Shown here piece after piece: positions 62,617 through 64,000 of a stretch of 64,000 bases of DNA. Positions within the stretch are counted from its first letter, which is position 1; every line of letters begins with the position of its first letter. Below the pieces are notes generated by a model. That model saw only the letters and a list, made by a program, of their open reading frames with translations. It made no database searches and had not been told where the DNA came from. Location: assembly GCA_013396995.1 (NCBI GenBank), contig VWZP01008268.1, positions 642,112 to 706,111 of the forward strand, written 5' to 3'. This DNA is from Dicaeum eximium (lineage: Eukaryota > Chordata > Aves > Passeriformes > Dicaeidae). A program made the translations under genes and the position numbers.

Positions 62617-64000
62617 TGCTTCCATATTTATCTACATATGTAGAAAACTTCAAAGCAGAATTACAAGCAGAAATTAGAAGCTATTGGCAGGAGACATCTG
62701 TTGTACCATCTGCACAAAAATTGAAGCTATAAATCCACCTTTCTGCAGCAGAGCATTTCTCTTTCCTTTTAGGCCTTGTAAATCACTTAAATCTTAGTCA
62801 GTGATAATTACAGCTCACCACAGAAGAATATAATTTTAACCCAATTGTTAAAAGCGCATTTTAATGACAGGGTGAAGAAGCAGTTGGAGTAGACTACAGT
62901 AGCATTGATGTGAACAGAAAGAACATTTTCTGACTATAGATTCTACTAAAGGTAACCACAATATAAAAGCTAGAAGCAGAAAAAAAGTAAGAAATAAAAA
63001 AGTGGTTTGCGGCAGTTTCCCTAAAGCCTGAACTTTCTGTATCTGCAGCCTTTCTGTAGAAATCCTTGAAGTATCAGGAAGAAACTAAAATTCTCAGAAA
63101 ACAGCAACCAGAAAGGTGAGTAAAATCAAAACAGCAAAAGCTGGAACTAAAATGGATGTTTGTTGTGCTGAAACAAATCAGATATTTTACAGAAAATACT
63201 GAAAACAAGAAGAATCTATAAAATCAATGGCTTTATGAAAGGATGTATCATCAGTTATGGACAAGCTAACTGAAGGAAATACACCCCGTTCACCAATGAA
63301 GAAAAGAGTCATCCACTCAAGCTAACATATTGATACACCATGCCAAAAGGCATATATATAAGCAAAGACTTAGAGGACATTAAGAGAGGTACTAAATCTT
63401 TTGAATTGTTACTAGTTATGAGCAGATATTCATTACAGTTGCAACACAAAAACTATTGCACTCTTCTAGGTACAGGGAAGCTTTCCAAGGAACAGAGAAA
63501 ACAGAATAACCTAAGAGAATTCATTGAAGAGGCAACATTGATAAACTCATCATTAAAAGCTAGTAAACATCTTTAAGTTTGTAAGGCATTGCTGAATCTG
63601 ATGTGCAAGAAAACAGATAAAGCTTTGGTTTCCAAAGTGAACATCAGAAGAAATCCTGTTTGTAAGTTCCTGGCAGCTCCCACGTCCAGTTTATAATTGG
63701 ATTAGAACTAAACCGTTCAGCTAGAAAACACAGCAAACAACAACAGATCATTTAATGTGTGCAGACCACTGTGTTGCCATAGCCACCACCAAACTGCAGC
63801 TAAACCCACATCTTTTTTTGGTCTCTTACAAAAAACTTAAACCAAACCAAAAAGCTCCGACCATACCCAACCAAATCAACAAAGTTTTAGTGTTGCTGCC
63901 CATCTAAAATCATACCAAATCACATAAAGAATGTACCTGTCACTGAAGACCTACCAAGCAGTATTTTTAATTCCTGGCAGCTCTTTGTGTTGTTATAAAA

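Larger units (their letters stand above)
54735..64000. other. AT-rich non-coding DNA, no gene recognised
   Basis: No recognisable exon, RNA gene or LINE/LTR. The longest frame is 136 codons on the minus strand at 58293-58703, without a known domain. A purine run with a long G stretch lies at about 59121-59150. A GC-richer patch at about 61995-62160 is unassigned. Confidence 0.5.

Overview
The window is AT-rich vertebrate nuclear DNA, almost certainly from a bird and probably a songbird (Passeriformes). Evidence: several decayed CR1 LINE fragments carrying the avian CR1 3' terminal signature (copies of an ATTCTATG-like 8-mer after a CCCTTCCAAC stretch); a short element made of a tRNA-Ile-like head joined to a CR1 3' tail, the architecture described for TguSINE1 of zebra finch and relatives; and two endogenous retrovirus LTRs of avian type. 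I recognise no host protein-coding exon, rRNA, intact tRNA or known small RNA. The open reading frames are short, mostly overlap on both strands, and the only recognisable ones are remnants of CR1 ORF2. The window is best read as a gene desert or the inside of a very large intron.

Layout. 1-2260: unique AT-rich DNA. 2261-3370: antisense CR1 with much of the reverse transcriptase palm region and the 3' end, frameshifted. 3371-10532: unique DNA with a near-perfect hairpin at 8035-8091 and a 12-bp triplet repeat at 8639-8674. 10533-10674: tRNA/CR1 SINE. 12461-13114: GC-richer block with a 41-bp tandem repeat. 13472-14500: two CR1 fragments in opposite orientation. 19500-19640: CR1 3' tip. 19841-19923: 12-base gap next to a TA microsatellite. 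21297-21866: solo LTR with a 5-bp target-site duplication. 31118-31399: CR1 3' end. 36181-36554: second solo LTR with 11-bp terminal inverted repeats. 49848-49923: two CTCF-like cores in a CpG-bearing patch. 51920-54734: one CR1 fragment that appears about three times because of single-N joins. 54735-64000: unique AT-rich DNA with two perfect palindromes.

The most consequential observation is the apparent triplication at 52116-54734. The copies look identical and switch exactly at single N bases (52937 and 53883), which looks like contig ends left unmerged; removing it would shorten the locus by 1674 bp. The most interesting biological signal is the hairpin at 8035-8091. No new multi-gene system is visible; this is a fossil record of retroelement insertion plus a few structural signals.
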